Shown: piece by piece, positions 1-12,900 of the stretch
Position numbering within the stretch: position 1 is the first letter of the stretch
Layout: the number at the start of each line of letters is the position of its first letter
NCBI GenBank assembly: GCA_030533445.1
Contig: CM060075.1
Span: 38,233,719 to 38,297,718 of the forward strand
Origin: Cyprinodon diabolis
Taxonomy: Eukaryota > Chordata > Actinopteri > Cyprinodontiformes > Cyprinodontidae
Length of the DNA stretch: 64,000 nucleotides
Reading direction: 5' to 3'
Position numbers and translations under genes: made by a program
Notes under the pieces: generated by a model
Told to the model about the DNA's origin: nothing
Databases searched by the model: none
Seen by the model: only the letters and a program-made list of their open reading frames with translations

Positions 1-383
1 GCAGCTGCTGAAATCTTAGTGTGAGGCGGCCATTTTTTTCAGATCAAACATCTTATTCTCGCCCTCACGGCCACATATTTGGAGCTACAGTCACCATTTT
101 TGGTCAGTTTGTAGACTGAAACCTCTGGACTCACACAATGTCTTCGGAATCACGGTAGGATTAATACTTTTCCTTAAAAACCCTCCAGACCAACCTAAAG
201 TCGATGAGAGTTTCAGCCTTTCTCTATTCTTTTTGAGCTGAAGATGGGAGAGAAACGAATCAGACTATGTGTTTTCAACTCGTCATAAATATTTTTCTGA
301 ATGACACACATACACCAAAGTTGGTATAGTTGGAGTCGAAGGATTGCTGATGCTCATGGTGAAAATGTTTTTTGAATAACTCA

Positions 384-414
384 TACGGTTTTTGATCAGT
401 AGTCGTTTGTTCGG
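384..414 (+). repeat. Recurring ~30 bp motif, first of four sites in unit 1
   Basis: tacggtttttgatcagtagt followed by cgtttgttcgg. Related copies in the same unit lie at about 2832-2862, 3064-3094 and 3297-3317, with 'ctcagcagt' in place of 'atcagtagt'. Each closes a segment that starts with a 'gtttgtaga'/'gttgtgaaag' block, which indicates that the satellite unit grew by repeated duplication of one ancestral module. Confidence 0.75.
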
Positions 415-657
415 TGCCGTTCTTCCCATACAAAAAAGCCTGGGAAGAAGAAACCAATAGTGAGTGCAGCTGTTGTCTGTGTCAGTGAGAGGCTCGTTAA
501 GCGTTGTCAAGGTTACCAAGCTTCAAACAGATTTTACCTCTGCTGTTTTAAACAGCACATATTAATCTAATGGAGGGTGAAAGGACTGATTTAACATTGG
601 GAAATGGATACTATATGACTGCTGTCCATGACACTTCCCTTGCCACTCAGCACTGAT

Positions 658-1290
658 AGACTTTCAAAATAAGACTCCAGGGACCCTACAAAATAAAAGC
701 CTCTATATTTTTTACGTATATTTATTGCCCTATATGGCTCAACATTATGACCCAAACTCAATCCCGTTTTAGAGAATAGACTCTAGGAGACTGTTTAAAA
801 CACACCCTATAGCAAATTTCAAAATAAAAGCCTCCCATTTCCGCTTCATCTACTGCCCTAATAACATGGAAAAAGAGTGATTTAACGATTGGAAAGTAAT
901 CAACTATCATTGACGGGTCTGAACATTTTCTATAAACACAACTCTGTTGGACTTTCAAAATAAGACTCCAGCGACCCTACAAAATAAAAGCCTCTAGATT
1001 ATACTAATGCATTAATTGATGCAAATGGCTCAACATTATGACCCAAACTCTTCCAGGTTGTTTTTATTGGACTCTAGTGACCTTTTCAAAACACACCCCA
1101 GAGCAAATTTCACAATAAAAGTCTCCCATTTACTCTGTAATACAGCAACTATTCACCTAATAACATGGAAAACCAGTGATTTAACATTTGGAAATGGATT
1201 CTATATCACTGCTGGGCGTGACCCATCTTTTGATGCACATTCATGATAGACTTTCAAAATAAGACTACAAGGACTCTACAGAATAAAAGC
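658..1290 (+). repeat. ~295 bp direct subrepeats inside the satellite unit (unit 1 instance)
   Basis: The phrase gactttcaaaataagact recurs at about 659, 952 and 1251, about 295 bp apart, with 'aataaaagcctct' shortly after each. The intervening sequence (ggctcaacattatgaccc, 'cacacc…agcaaatttca', 'taataacatggaaaa') also repeats with divergence. All nine units contain this block. It gives each unit several AATAAA hexamers, but I see no gene to go with them. Confidence 0.85.
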
Positions 1291-1370
1291 CTCTTCCTTA
1301 TACACACTCATACATTCTGGCATATTGCTCATTGCCTTTGGTGATTTCATCACTGCAATGGCTCTTAGAA

Positions 1371-1571
1371 GGCGGGCGGAGCCCGCCAATGGTAACAGGC
1401 GGGCGGAGCCCGCCAAAGGTGATTACATCACTGCAATGGCTCTTAGCAGGCGGGCGGAGCCCGCCATTGGTGATTTCATCACTGCAATGGCTCTTAGAAG
1501 GCGGGCAGAGCCCGCCATTGGTGATTTTTTTCTTCACTGAGATGGCTCCTAGCAGGCGGGCGAAGCCCGCC
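1371..1571 (+). repeat. GC-rich hairpin minisatellite, 5 copies (unit 1)
   Basis: Copies of ggcgggcggagcccgcc, a 7 bp perfect stem with a 3 nt loop, are separated by a linker containing 'tggtgatttcatcactgcaatggc', which can form a small stem of its own. Spacing is about 28-55 bp. The loop varies (gga, aga, gaa) while the arms are preserved. Confidence 0.9.
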
Positions 1572-1818
1572 AACTGGGCTTTACCCACTGTGTTTCAATA
1601 TGGACAACCCATATTACCCTTGTGCATCATACGCTGTGCACGTCTATTTCCCAGATTTCAGCACAAGTGGCACACAGCTCTCTTTGCCCATGAACTTGCC
1701 CTCTTTCCTTCCCTCAGCAGCCCTCAAAGGCGTAAGCAGTTGGTCTGGGGAGCCCCGACGTCACTTGCCAGGGCCGTATTGGCCCGGTTCCCAAGACGGG
1801 CAGTAGGTGGCCCCCCTC

Positions 1819-1838
1819 AAAATTTCTTTAGAAATTTT
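1819..1838 (+). repeat. AT-rich hairpin at the variable junction (unit 1 instance)
   Basis: aaaatttct and agaaatttt form a 9 bp stem with a 2 nt loop, present in all nine units. In unit 1 it is bracketed by gtggcccccc before and ggggggccac after, so a larger compound cruciform is possible only where the 66-69 bp array is present. Confidence 0.8.
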
Positions 1839-1844
1839 CTAGTT

Positions 1845-2045
1845 GGGGGGCCACATGCCGAAGGCATGGCCCACCTACTACTATTGCACATATTTATTCC
1901 GCGTATTATTATTGGGGGGCCACATGCCGAAGGCATGGCCCACCTACTACTATTGCACATATTTATTCCGCGTATTATTGGGGGGCCACATGCCGAAGGC
2001 ATGGCCCACCTACTACTATTGCACATATTTATTCCGCGTATTATT
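1845..2045 (+). repeat. 66-69 bp hairpin minisatellite, 3 copies (unit 1)
   Basis: Copies start at 1845, 1914 and 1980 (periods 69 and 66 bp; the difference is one ATT). Each contains the atgcc-gaa-ggcat hairpin and ends in an ATT run. Absent from units 2 and 4-8. Confidence 0.9.
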
Positions 2046-2505
2046 ATTATTATAATTCTCCCGTATACCCAAAACTTCGGCGCGTAACTAGTCCCGCACG
2101 GTTTGGCGGATCGGGCCCAAAGTTGGCACACGCGTCGGGACCAATGGGGTGATGTGTGCTTGTATAAAACTTTCTCATTAGTCCGAAGGTTTGCGAATTA
2201 TTAGCGAAAACGTCGCAAAAAAATCCCATAGGAAATGAATGGGGAGAGGAAAAAAAAAGCATAAAAAACAGCACTTCACTGTGTCGGCATACATTCACCT
2301 AGAAAAACAGTTTGAAGCTCAGTTTGTAGATAAATCCTTCGTCTATTTAAAACTGAAGACGGTATGTTGATAACTGCTACGGTTTTTGTATAATCAGACC
2401 TCAAGCGCCACAAAGTTTTAGCAAAATCCAGCCTGCTAGAGTGGAGCAACTGAAAAGCTAGAGTGTGAGGCAGGCGTTTTTTAAACACAAAAAAACATTT
2501 TAAAC

Positions 2506-2870
2506 TCGCCCTCACGGCCACATATTTATAGCTAGAGTCACCATTTTTGGTCAGTTTGTAGACTGAAATCTCTGGACCCACACAATATCTTCGGAATTAC
2601 GGTAGGATTAATACTTTTCCTTAAAAACCCTCCAGACCGACCTAAAGTCGATGAAAATCAGAGCCGTTTTTCATTGGTTTTGGAGCAGAAGAGGGGAGAA
2701 AAACGAATCCGACTATGTGTTTTAAACTCGTCATAAATATTTTTCTGAATGACACACATACACCAAAGTTGGCATAGTTGGAGTCGAAGGATGTCTGACG
2801 CTCACGCTGAAAAAATTTTTTGAATAACTCATACGGTTTTTGCTCAGCAGTCGTTTGTTCGGAGGACATT
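2506..2870 (+). repeat. Diverged internal duplicate of the unit's first ~400 bp (unit 1 instance)
   Basis: This segment is a diverged copy of positions 60-420: both contain ctcacggccacatattt, tcaccatttttggtcagttt, cttcggaat(t/c)acggtaggat, ccttaaaaaccctccagacc and gacacacatacaccaaagtt in the same order. The same internal pair recurs in every full unit, so the duplication predates amplification of the array. Confidence 0.85.
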
Positions 2871-3373
2871 TTAAGCACCTGAAAGCTGAGTGACAGTGAC
2901 CTGCTGCAGCTAGCTCAATTAGAAGCTTAGGTGTGATGAAACGTTTTTTCTTTTTCTTTCTCTTCCCATTCAGTTTGTAGATGACCTACAGCCATGAAAG
3001 TTACTCCAATTGAAGACAAGATATAGCTGTCGCTTAGATAAAAAGAATTTTTCAGACACCTTTTACGGTTTTTACTCAGCAGTCGTTTGTTCGGAGGGGT
3101 GCTTTAGCAGCTAAAAGGTGAGTGAGAGTGAGGTCCTGCAGTTCAAACAAAGGGAGGAGCAGGTGGGCCAACCATTTTGTTTGTGCTTCGTTTTGGGTTG
3201 TGAAAGACCTACAGACATGAAGGTTACCCCAGTCTGAGACAAAGGATAGATGTTGCTTTCACTGAAAGAATTTTTCAGATATCTTTTACGGTTTTTGCTC
3301 AGCAGTCGTTTGTTCGGAGGGTAAGCACCTGGAAGCTAGCTGACAGTTAGCTTCTGCAGCAGCCTGCTAGAGT

Positions 3374-6300
3374 GCAGCTGCTGAAATCTTAGTGTGAGGC
3401 GGCCATTTTTTTAAGATCAAACATCTTATTCTCGCCCTCACGGCCACATATTTGGAGCTACAGTCACCATTTTTGGTCAGTTTGTAGACTGAAACCTCTG
3501 GACTCACACAATGTCTTCGGAATTACGGTAGGATTAATACTTTTCCTTAAAAACCCTCCAGACCAACCTAAAGTCGATGAGTTTCAGCCTTTCTCCATTC
3601 TTTTTGAGCTGAAGATGGGAGAGAAACGAATCAGACTATGTGTTTTCAAGTCGTCATAAATATTGTTCTGAATGACACACATACACCAAAGTTGGTATAC
3701 TTGGAGTCGAAGGATTGCTGATGCTCATGGTGAAAATGTTTTTTGAATAACTCATACGGTTTTTGATCAGTAGTCGTTTGTTTTCGTTGCCGTTCTTCCC
3801 ATACAAAAAAGCCTGGGAAGAAGAAACCAATAGTGAGTGCAGCTGTTGTCTGTGTCAGTGAGAGGCTCGTTAAGCGTTGTCAAGGTTACCAAGCTTCAAA
3901 CAGATTTTACCTCTGCTGTTTTAAACAGCACATATTAATCTAATGGAGGGTGAAAGGACTGATTTAACATTGGGAAATGGATACTATATGACTGCTGTCC
4001 ATGACACTTCCCTTGCCACTCAGCACTGATAGACTTTCAAAATAAGACTCCAGGGACCCTACAAAATAAAAGCCTCTATATTTTTTACATATATTTATTG
4101 CCCTATATGGCTCAATATTATGACCCAAACTCAACCCCGTTTTAGAGAATAGACTCTAGGAGACTGTTTAAAACACACCCTATAGCAAATTTCAAAATAA
4201 AAGCCTCCCATTTCCGCTTCATCTACTGCCCTAATAACATGGAAAAAGAGTGATTTAACGATTGGAAAGTAATCAACTATCATTGACGGGTCTGAACATT
4301 TTCTATAAACACAACTCTGTTGGACTTTCAAAATAAGACTCCAGCGACCCTACAAAATAAAAGCCTCTAGATTATACTAATGCATTAATTGATGCAAATG
4401 GCTCAACATTATGACCCAAACTCTTCCAGGTTGTTTTTATTAGACTCTAGTGACCTTTTCAAAACACACCCAGAGCAAATTTCACAATAAAAGTCTCCCA
4501 TTTACTCTGTAATACAGCAACTATTCACCTAATAACATGGAAAACCAGTGATTTAACATTTGGAAATTGATTCTATATAACTGCTGGGCATGACCCATCT
4601 TTAGATGCACTTCCATGATAGACTTTCAAAATAAGACTCCAGGGACTCTACAGAATAAAAGCCTCTTCCTTATACACACTCATACATTCTGGCATATTGC
4701 TCATTGCCATTTGTAATTTCATCACTGCAATGGCTCTTAGAAGGCGGGCGGAGCCCGCCATTGGTGATTTCATCACTGCAATGGCTCTTAGAAGGCGGGC
4801 GGAGCCCGCCATTGGTGATTTCATCACTGCAATGGCTCTTAGCAGGCGGGCAGAGCCCGCCATTGGTGATTTTTTTCATCGCTGCAAGGGCTCCTAGCAG
4901 GCGGGCGGAGCCCACCAACTGAGCTTTACCCACTGCGGTTCAATATGGACAACCCATATTACCCTTTTGCATCATACGCTGTGCACGTCTATTTCCCAGA
5001 TTTCAGCACAAGTGGCACACAGCTCTCTTTGCCCATGACCTAGCCCTCTTTCCTTCCCTCAGCAGCCCTCAAAGGCGTAAGCAGTTGGTCTGGGGAGCCC
5101 CGACATCACTTGCCAGGGCCGTATTGGCCCTGTTCCCCAGACGGGCAGTAGGTGGCCCCCCTCAAAATTTCTTTAGAAATTTTCTAGTTATTATTATTAT
5201 AATTCTCCCGTATACCCAAAACTTCGGCACCTAACTAGTCCCGCACGGTTTGGCGGATCGGGCCCAAAGTTGGCACACGCGTCGGGACCAATGGGGTGAT
5301 GTGTGCTTGTATAAAACTTTCTCATTAGTCCGAAGGTTTGCGAATTATTAGCGAAAACGTCGCAAAAAAATCCCATAGGAAATGAATGGGGAGAGGAAAA
5401 AAAAAGCATAAAAAACAGCACTTCACTGTGTCGGCATACATTCACCTAGAAAAACAGTTTGAAGCTCAGTTTGTAGATAAATCCTTCGTCTATTTAAAAC
5501 TGAAGACGGTATGTTGATAACTGCTACGGTTTTTGTATAATCAGACCTCAAGCGCCACAAAGTTTTAGCAAAATCCAGCCTGCTAGAGTGGAGCAACTGA
5601 AAAGCTAGAGTGTGAGGCAGGCGTTTTTTAAACACAAAAAAACATTTTAAACTCGCCCTCACGGCCACATATTTATAGCTAGAGTCACCATTTTTGGTCA
5701 GTTTGTAGACTGAAATCTCTGGACCCACACAATATCTTCGGAATTACGGTAGGATTAATACTTTTCCTTAAAAACCCTCCAGACCGACCTAAAGTCGATG
5801 AAAATCAGAGCCGTTTTTCATTGGTTTTGGAGCAGAAGAGGGGAGAAAAACGAATCAGACTATGTGTTTTAAACTCGTCATAAATATTTTTCTGAATGAC
5901 ACACATACACCAAAGTTGGCATAGTTGGAGTCGAAGGATGACTGACGCTCACGGTGAAAAAATTTTTTGAATAACTCATACGGTTTTTGCTCAGCAGTCG
6001 TTTGTTCGGAGGACATTTTAAGCACCTGAAAGCTGAGTGACAGTGACCTGCTGCAGCTAGCTCAATTAGAAGCTTAGGTGTGATGAAACGTTTTTTCTTT
6101 TTCTTTCTCTTCCCATTCAGTTTGTAGATGACCTACAGCCATGAAAGTTACTCCAATCGAAGACAAGATATAGCTGTCGCTTAGATAAAAAGAATTTTTC
6201 AGATACCTTTTACGGTTTTTACTCAGCAGTCGTTTGTTCGGAGGGGTGCTTTAGCAGCTAAAAGGTGAGTGAGAGTGAGGTCCTGCAGTTAAAAGAAAGG

Positions 6301-6520
6301 GAGGAGCAGGTGGGCCAACCATTTTGTTTGTGCTTCGTTTTGGGTTGTGAAAGACCTACAGACATGAAGGTTACCCCAGTCTGAGACAAAGGATAGATGT
6401 TGCTTTCACTGAAAGAATTTTTCAGATATCTTTTACGGTTTTTGCTCAGCAGTCGTTTGTTCGGAGGGTAAGCACCTGGAAGCTAGCTGACAGTTAGCTT
6501 CTGCAGCAGCCTGCTAGAGT
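3374..6520 (+). repeat. Satellite unit 2
   Basis: 3147 bp, with four GC-hairpin copies and none of the 66-69 bp hairpin. The first 300 bp carry variants shared with unit 5: 'aagatcaaac' in place of 'cagatcaaac', loss of 'ga' before 'gtttcagcc', and 'tattgttctga' in place of 'tatttttctga'. The conserved pentad after the cgtttgtt motif is altered to 'ttttcgttgccg' near 3780. Confidence 0.92.
4743..4916 (+). repeat. GC-rich hairpin minisatellite, 4 copies (unit 2)
   Basis: Copies start at 4743, 4794, 4845 and 4900 with 51-55 bp spacing. The last copy has 'cccacc' in place of 'cccgcc', so one stem pair is weakened. Confidence 0.88.
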
Positions 6521-7891
6521 GCAGCTGCTGAAATCTTAGTGTGAGGCGGCCATTTTTTTCAGATCAAACATCTTATTCTCGCCCTCACGGCCACATATTT
6601 GGAGCTACAGTCACCATTTTTGGTCAGTTTGTAGACTGAAACCTCTGGACTCACACAATGTCTTCGGAATTACGGTAGGATTAATACTTTTCCTTAAAAA
6701 CCCTCCAGACCAACCTAAAGTCGATGAGAGTTTCAGCCTTTCTCTATTCTTTTTGAGCTGAAGATGGGAGAGAAACGAATCAGACTATGTGTTTTCAACT
6801 CGTCATAAATATTTTTCTGAATGACACACATACACCAAAGTTGGTATAGTTGGAGTCGAAGGATTGCTGATGCTCATGGTGAAAATGTTTTTTGAATAAC
6901 TCATACGGTTTTTGATCAGTAGTCGTTTGTTCGGTGCCGTTCTTCCCATACAAAAAAGCCTGGGAAGAAGAAACCAATAGTGAGTGCAGCTGTTGTCTGT
7001 GTCAGTGAGAGGCTCGTTAAGCGTTGTCAAGGTTACCAAGCTTCAAACAGATTTTACCTCTGCTGTTTTAAACAGCACATATTAATCTAATGGAGGGTGA
7101 AAGGACTGATTTAACATTGGGAAATGGATACTATATGACTGCTGTCCATGACACTTCCCTTGCCACTCAGCACTGATAGACTTTCAAAATAAGACTCCAG
7201 GGACCCTACAAAATAAAAGCCTCTATATTTTTTTACATATATTTATTGCCCTATATGGCTCAACATTATGACCCAAACTCAACCCCGTTTTAGAGAATAG
7301 ACTCTAGGAGACTGTTTAAAACACACCCTATAGCAAATTTCAAAATAAAAGCTTCCCATTTCCGCTTCATCTACTGCCCTAATAACATGGAAAAAGAGTG
7401 ATTTAACGATTGGAAAGTAATCAACTATCATTGACGGGTCTGAACATTTTCTATAAACACAACTCTGTTGGACTTTCAAAATAAGACTCCAGCGACCCTA
7501 CAAAATAAAAGCCTCTAGATTATACTAATGCATTAATTGATGCAAATGGCTCAACATTATGACCCAAACTCTTCCAGGTTGTTTTTATTAGACTCTAGTG
7601 ACCTTTTCAAAACACACCCCAGAGCAAATTTCACAATAAAAGTCTCCCATTTACTCTGTAATAAAGCAACTATTCACCTAATAACATGGAAAACCAGTGA
7701 TTTAACATTTGGAAATGGATTCTATATCACTGCTGGGCGTGACCCATCTTTTGATGCACATTCATGATAGACTTTCAAAATAAGACTACAAGGACTCTAC
7801 AGAATAAAAGCCTCTTCCTTATACACACTCATACATTCTGGCATATTGCTCATTGCCATTGGTGATTTCATCACTGCAATGGCTCTTAGAA

Positions 7892-8092
7892 GGAGGGCGG
7901 AGCCCGCCAATGGTAACAGGCGGGCGGAGCCCGCCAAAGGTGATTACATCACTGCAATGGCTCTTAGCAGGCGGGCGGAGCCCGCCATTGGTGATTTCAT
8001 CACTGCAATGGCTCTTAGAAGGCGGGCAGAGCCCGCCATTGGTGATTTTTTTCTTCACTGAGATGGCTCCTAGCAGGCGGGCGAAGCCCGCC
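7892..8092 (+). repeat. GC-rich hairpin minisatellite, 5 copies (unit 3)
   Basis: Same arrangement as unit 1. The first copy reads ggagggcggagcccgcc, with a mismatch in the left arm; the other four keep intact arms. Confidence 0.88.
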
Positions 8093-8368
8093 AACTGGGC
8101 TTTACCCACTGTGTTTCAATATGGACAACCCATATTACCCTTGTGCATCATACGCTGTGCACGTCTATTTCCCAGATGTCAGCACAAGTGGCACACAGCT
8201 CTCTTTGCCCATGAACTTGCCCTCTTTCCTTCCCTCAGCAGCCCTCAAAGGCGTAAGCAGTTGGTCTGGGGAGCCCCGACGTCACTTGCCAGGGCCGTAT
8301 TGGCCCGGTTCCCCAGACGGGCAGTAGGTGGCCCCCCTCAAAATTTCTTTAGAAATTTTCTAGTTATT

Positions 8369-8575
8369 GGGGGGCCACATGCCGAAGGCATGGCCCACCT
8401 ACTACTATTGCACATATTTATTCCGCGTATTATTATTGGGGGGCCACATGCCGAAGGCATGGCCCACCTACTACTATTGCACATATTTATTCCGCGTATT
8501 ATTATTGGGGGGCCACATGCCGAAGGCATGGCCCACCTACTACTATTGCACATATTTATTCCGCGTATTATTATT
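8369..8575 (+). repeat. 66-69 bp hairpin minisatellite, 3 copies (unit 3)
   Basis: Three direct copies start with ggggggccacatgccgaagg and end with 'ttattccgcgtattatt'. Each holds the inverted pair atgcc-gaa-ggcat flanked by ggccac and a near-complement. Expansion occurs in the ATT tract that separates copies. Confidence 0.9.
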
Positions 8576-9903
8576 ATTATTATAATTCTCCCGTATACCC
8601 AAAACTTCGGCGCGTAACTAGTCCCGCACGGTTTGGCGGATCGGGCCCAAAGTTGGCACACGCGTCGGGACCAATGGGGTGATGTGTGCTTGTATAAAAC
8701 TTTCTCATTAGTCCGAAGGTTTGCGAATTATTAGTGAAAACGTCGCAAAAAAATCCCATAGGAAATGAATGGGGAGAGGAAAAAAAAAGCATAAAAAACA
8801 GCACTTCACTGTGTCGGCATACATTCACCTAGAAAAACAGTTTGAAGCTCAGTTTGTAGATAAATCCTTTGTCTATTTAAAACTGAAGACGGTATGTTGA
8901 TAACTGCTACGGTTTTTGTATAATCAGACCTCAAGCACCACAAAGTTTTAGCAAAATCCAGCCTGCTAGAGTGGAGCAACTGAAAAGCTAGAGTGTGAGG
9001 CAGGCGTTTTTTAAACACAAAAAAACATTTTAAACTCGCCCTCACGGCCACATATTTATAGCTAGAGTCACCATTTTTGGTCAGTTTGTAGACTGAAATC
9101 TCTGGACCCACACAATATCTTCGGAATTACGGTAGGATTAATACTTTTCCTTAAAAACCCTCCAGACCGACCTAAAGTCGATGAAAATCAGAGCCGTTTT
9201 TCATTGGTTTTGGAGCAGAAGAGGGGAGAAAAACGAATCAGACTATGTGTTTTAAACTCGTCATAAATATTTTTCTGAATGACACACATACACCAAAGTT
9301 GGCATAGTTGGAGTCGAAGGATGACTGACGCTCACGGTGAAAAATTTTTTTGAATAACTCATACGGTTTTTGCTCAGCAGTCGTTTGTTCGGAGGACATT
9401 TTAAGCACCTGAAAGCTGAGTGACAGTGACCTGCTGCAGCTAGCTCAATTAGAAGCTTAGGTGTGATGAAACGTTTTTTCTTTTTCTTTCTCTTCCCATT
9501 CAGTTTGTAGATGACCTACAGCCATGAAAGTTACTCCAATTGAAGACAAGATATTGCTGTCGCTTAGATAAAAAGAATTTTTGAGATACCTTTTACGGTT
9601 TTTACTCAGCAGTCGTTTGTTCGGAGGGGTGCTTTAGCAGCTAAAAGGTGAGTGAGAGTGAGGTCCTGCAGTTAAAAGAAAGGGAGGAGCAGGTGGGCCA
9701 ACCATTTTGTTTGTGCTTCGTTTTGGGTTGTGAAAGACCTACAGACATGAAGGTTACCCCAGTCTGAGACAAAGGATAGATGTTGCTTTCACTGAAAGAA
9801 TTTTTCAGATATCTTTTACGGTTTTTGCTCAGCAGTCGTTTGTTCGGAGGGTAAGCACCTGGAAGCTAGCTGACAGTTAGCTTCTGCAGCAGCCTGCTAG
9901 AGT

Positions 9904-12900
9904 GCAGCTGCTGAAATCTTAGTGTGAGGCGGCCATTTTTTTCAGATCAAACATCTTATTCTCGCCCTCACGGCCACATATTTGGAGCTACAGTCACCAT
10001 TTTTGGTCAGTTTGTAGACTGAAACCTCTGGACTCACACAATGTCTTCAGAATTACGGTAGGATTAATACTTTTCCTTAAAAACCCTCCAGACCAACCTA
10101 AAGTCGATGAGAGTTTCAGCCTTTCTCTATTCTTTTTGAGCTGAAGATGGGAGAGAAACGAATCAGACTATGTGTTTTCAACTCGTCATAAATATTTTTC
10201 TGAATGACACACATACACCAAAGTTGGTATAGTTGGAGTCGAAGGATTGCTGATGCTCATGGTGAAAATGTTTTTTGAATAACTCATACGGTTTTTGATC
10301 AGTAGTCGTTTGTTCGGTGCCGTTCTTCCCATACAAAAAAGCCTGGGAAGAAGAAACCAATAGTGAGTGCAGCTGTTGTCTGTGTCAGTGAGAGGCTCGT
10401 TAAGCGTTGTCAAGGTTACCAAGCTTCAAACAGATTTTACCTCTGCTGTTTTAAACAGCACATATTAATCTAATGGAGGGTGAAAGGACTGATTTAACAT
10501 TGGGAAATGGATACTATATGACTGCTGTCCATGACACTTCCCTTGCCACTCAGCACTGATAGACTTTCAAAATAAGACTCCAGGGACCCTACAAAATAAA
10601 AGCCTCTATATTTTTTACATATATTTATTGCCCTATATGGCTCAACATTATGACCCAAACTCAACCCCGTTTTAGAGAATAGACTCTAGGAGACTGTTTA
10701 AAACACACCCTATAGCAAATTTCAAAATAAAAGCCTCCCATTTCCGCTTCATCTACTGCCCTAATAACATGGAAAAAGAGTGATTTAACAATTGGAAAGT
10801 AATCAACTATCATTGACGGGTCTGAACATTTTCCATAAACACAACTCTGTTGGACTTTCAAAATAAGACTCCAGCGACCCTACAAAATAAAAGCCTCTAG
10901 ATTATACTAATGCATTAATTGATGCAAATGGCTCAACATTATGACCCAAACTCTTCCAGGTTGTTTTTATTAGACTCTAGTGACCTTTTCAAAACACACC
11001 CCAGAGCAAATTTCACAATAAAAGTCTCCCATTTACTCTGTAATACAGCAACTATTCACCTAATAACATGGAAAACCAGTGATTTAACATTTGGAAATGG
11101 ATTCTATATCACTGCTGGGCGTGACCCATCTTTTGATGCACATTCATGATAGACTTTCAAAATAAGACTACAAGGACTCTACAGAATAAAAGCCTCTTCC
11201 TTATACACACTCATACATTCTGGCATATTGCTCATTGCCATTGGTGATTTCATCACTGCAATGGCTCTTAGAAGGCGGGCGGAGCCCGCCAATGGTAACA
11301 GGCGGGCGGAGCCCGCCAAAGGTGATTACATCACTGCAATGGCTCTTAGCAGGCGGGCGGAGCCCGCCATTGGTGATTTCATCACTGCAATGGCTCTTAG
11401 AAGGCGGGCAGAGCCCGCCATTGGTGATTTTTTTCTTCACTGAGATGGCTCCTAGCAGGCGGGCGAAGCCCGCCAACTGGGCTTTACCCACTGTGTTTCA
11501 ATATGGACAACCCATATTACCCTTGTGCATCATACGCTGTGCACGTCTATTTCCCAGATTTCAGCACAAGTGGCACACAGCTCTCTTTGCCCATGAACTT
11601 GCCCTCTTTCCTTCCCTCAGCAGCCCTCAAAGGCGTAAGCAGTTGGTCTGGGGAGCCCCGACGTCACTTGCCAGGGCCGTATTGGCCCGGTTCCCCAGAC
11701 GGGCAGTAGGTGGCCCCCCTCAAAATTTCTTTAGAAATTTTCTAGTTATTATTATAATTCTCCCGTATACCCAAAACTTCGGCACGTAACTAGTCCCGCA
11801 CGGTTTGGCGGATCGGGCCCAAAGTTGGCACACGCGTCGGGACCAATGGGGTGATGTGTGCTTGTATAAAACTTTCTCATTAGTCCGAAGGTTTGCGAAT
11901 TATTAGCGAAAACGTCGCAAAAAAATCCCATAGGAAATGAATGGGGAGAGGAAAAAAAAAGCATAAAAAACAGCACTTCACTGTGTCGGCATACATTCAC
12001 CTAGAAAAACAGTTTGAAGCTCAGTTTGTAGATAAATCCTTCGTCTATTTAAAACTGAAGACGGTATGTTGATAACTGCTACGGTTTTTGTATAATTAGA
12101 CCTCAAGCGCCACAAAGTTTTAGCAAAATCCAGCCTGCTAGAGTGGAGCAACTGAAAAGCTAGAGTGTGAGGCAGGCGTTTTTTAAACACAAAAAAACAT
12201 TTTAAACTCGCCCTCACGGCCACATATTTATAGCTAGAGTCACCATTTTTGGTCAGTTTGTAGACTGAAATCTCTGGACCCACACAATATCTTCGGAATT
12301 ACGGTAGGATTAATACTTTTCCTTAAAAACCCTCCAGACCGACCTAAAGTCGATGAAAATCAGAGCCGTTTTTCATTGGTTTTGGAGCAGAAGAGGGGAG
12401 AAAAACGAATCAGACTATGTGTTTTAAACTCGTCATAAATATTTTTCTGAATGACACACATACACCAAAGTTAGCATAGTTGGAGTCGAAGGATGACTGA
12501 CGCTCACGGTGAAAAAATTTTTTGAATAACTCATACGGTTTTTGCTCAGCAGTCGTTTGTTCGGAGGACATTTTAAGCACCTGAAAGCTGAGTGACAGTG
12601 ACCTGCTGCAGCTAGCTCAATTAGAAGCTTAGGTGTGATGAAACGTTTTTTCTTTTTCTTTCTCTTCCCATTCAGGTTGTAGATGACCTACAGCCATGAA
12701 AGTTACTCCAATTGAAGACAAGATATAGCTGTCGCTTAGATAAAAATAATTTTTGAGATACCTTTTATGGTTTTTACTCAGCAGTCGTTTGTTCGGAGGG
12801 GTGCTTTAGCAGCTGAAAGGTGAGTGAGAGTGAGGTCCTGCAGTTAAAAGAAAGGGAGGAGCAGGTGGGCCAACCATTTTGTTTTTGCTTCGTTTTGGGT

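Larger units (their letters stand above)
1..3373 (+). repeat. Satellite unit 1
   Basis: First full unit, 3373 bp; it begins at the window edge, so an earlier copy may precede it. It carries five GC-hairpin copies and three copies of the 66-69 bp hairpin minisatellite, which explains its length. Its second half shares private variants with unit 5: 'cgaatccgac' near 2704 and 'gttcaaacaaagg' near 3141. Confidence 0.92.
6521..9903 (+). repeat. Satellite unit 3
   Basis: The longest unit, 3383 bp. It has five GC-hairpin copies (the first mutated to ggagggcggag, which breaks its stem) and three 66-69 bp hairpin copies preceded by 'att', unlike unit 1 where the array follows 'ctagtt' directly. Confidence 0.92.

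Noticed and set aside
1371..1571. Regularly spaced palindromic repeats resembling a CRISPR array
   Set aside because: Linkers are near-identical rather than unique spacers, spacing is irregular, and the setting is a vertebrate satellite without cas genes.
1332..2087. 251-codon plus-strand frame through the GC-hairpin region, recurring in other units (e.g. 7853-8617, 11235-11789)
   Set aside because: The frame consists of translated minisatellite (SLQWLLEGGRSPP repeats) and hairpin array; it changes with repeat copy number and has no protein-like composition or splice context.
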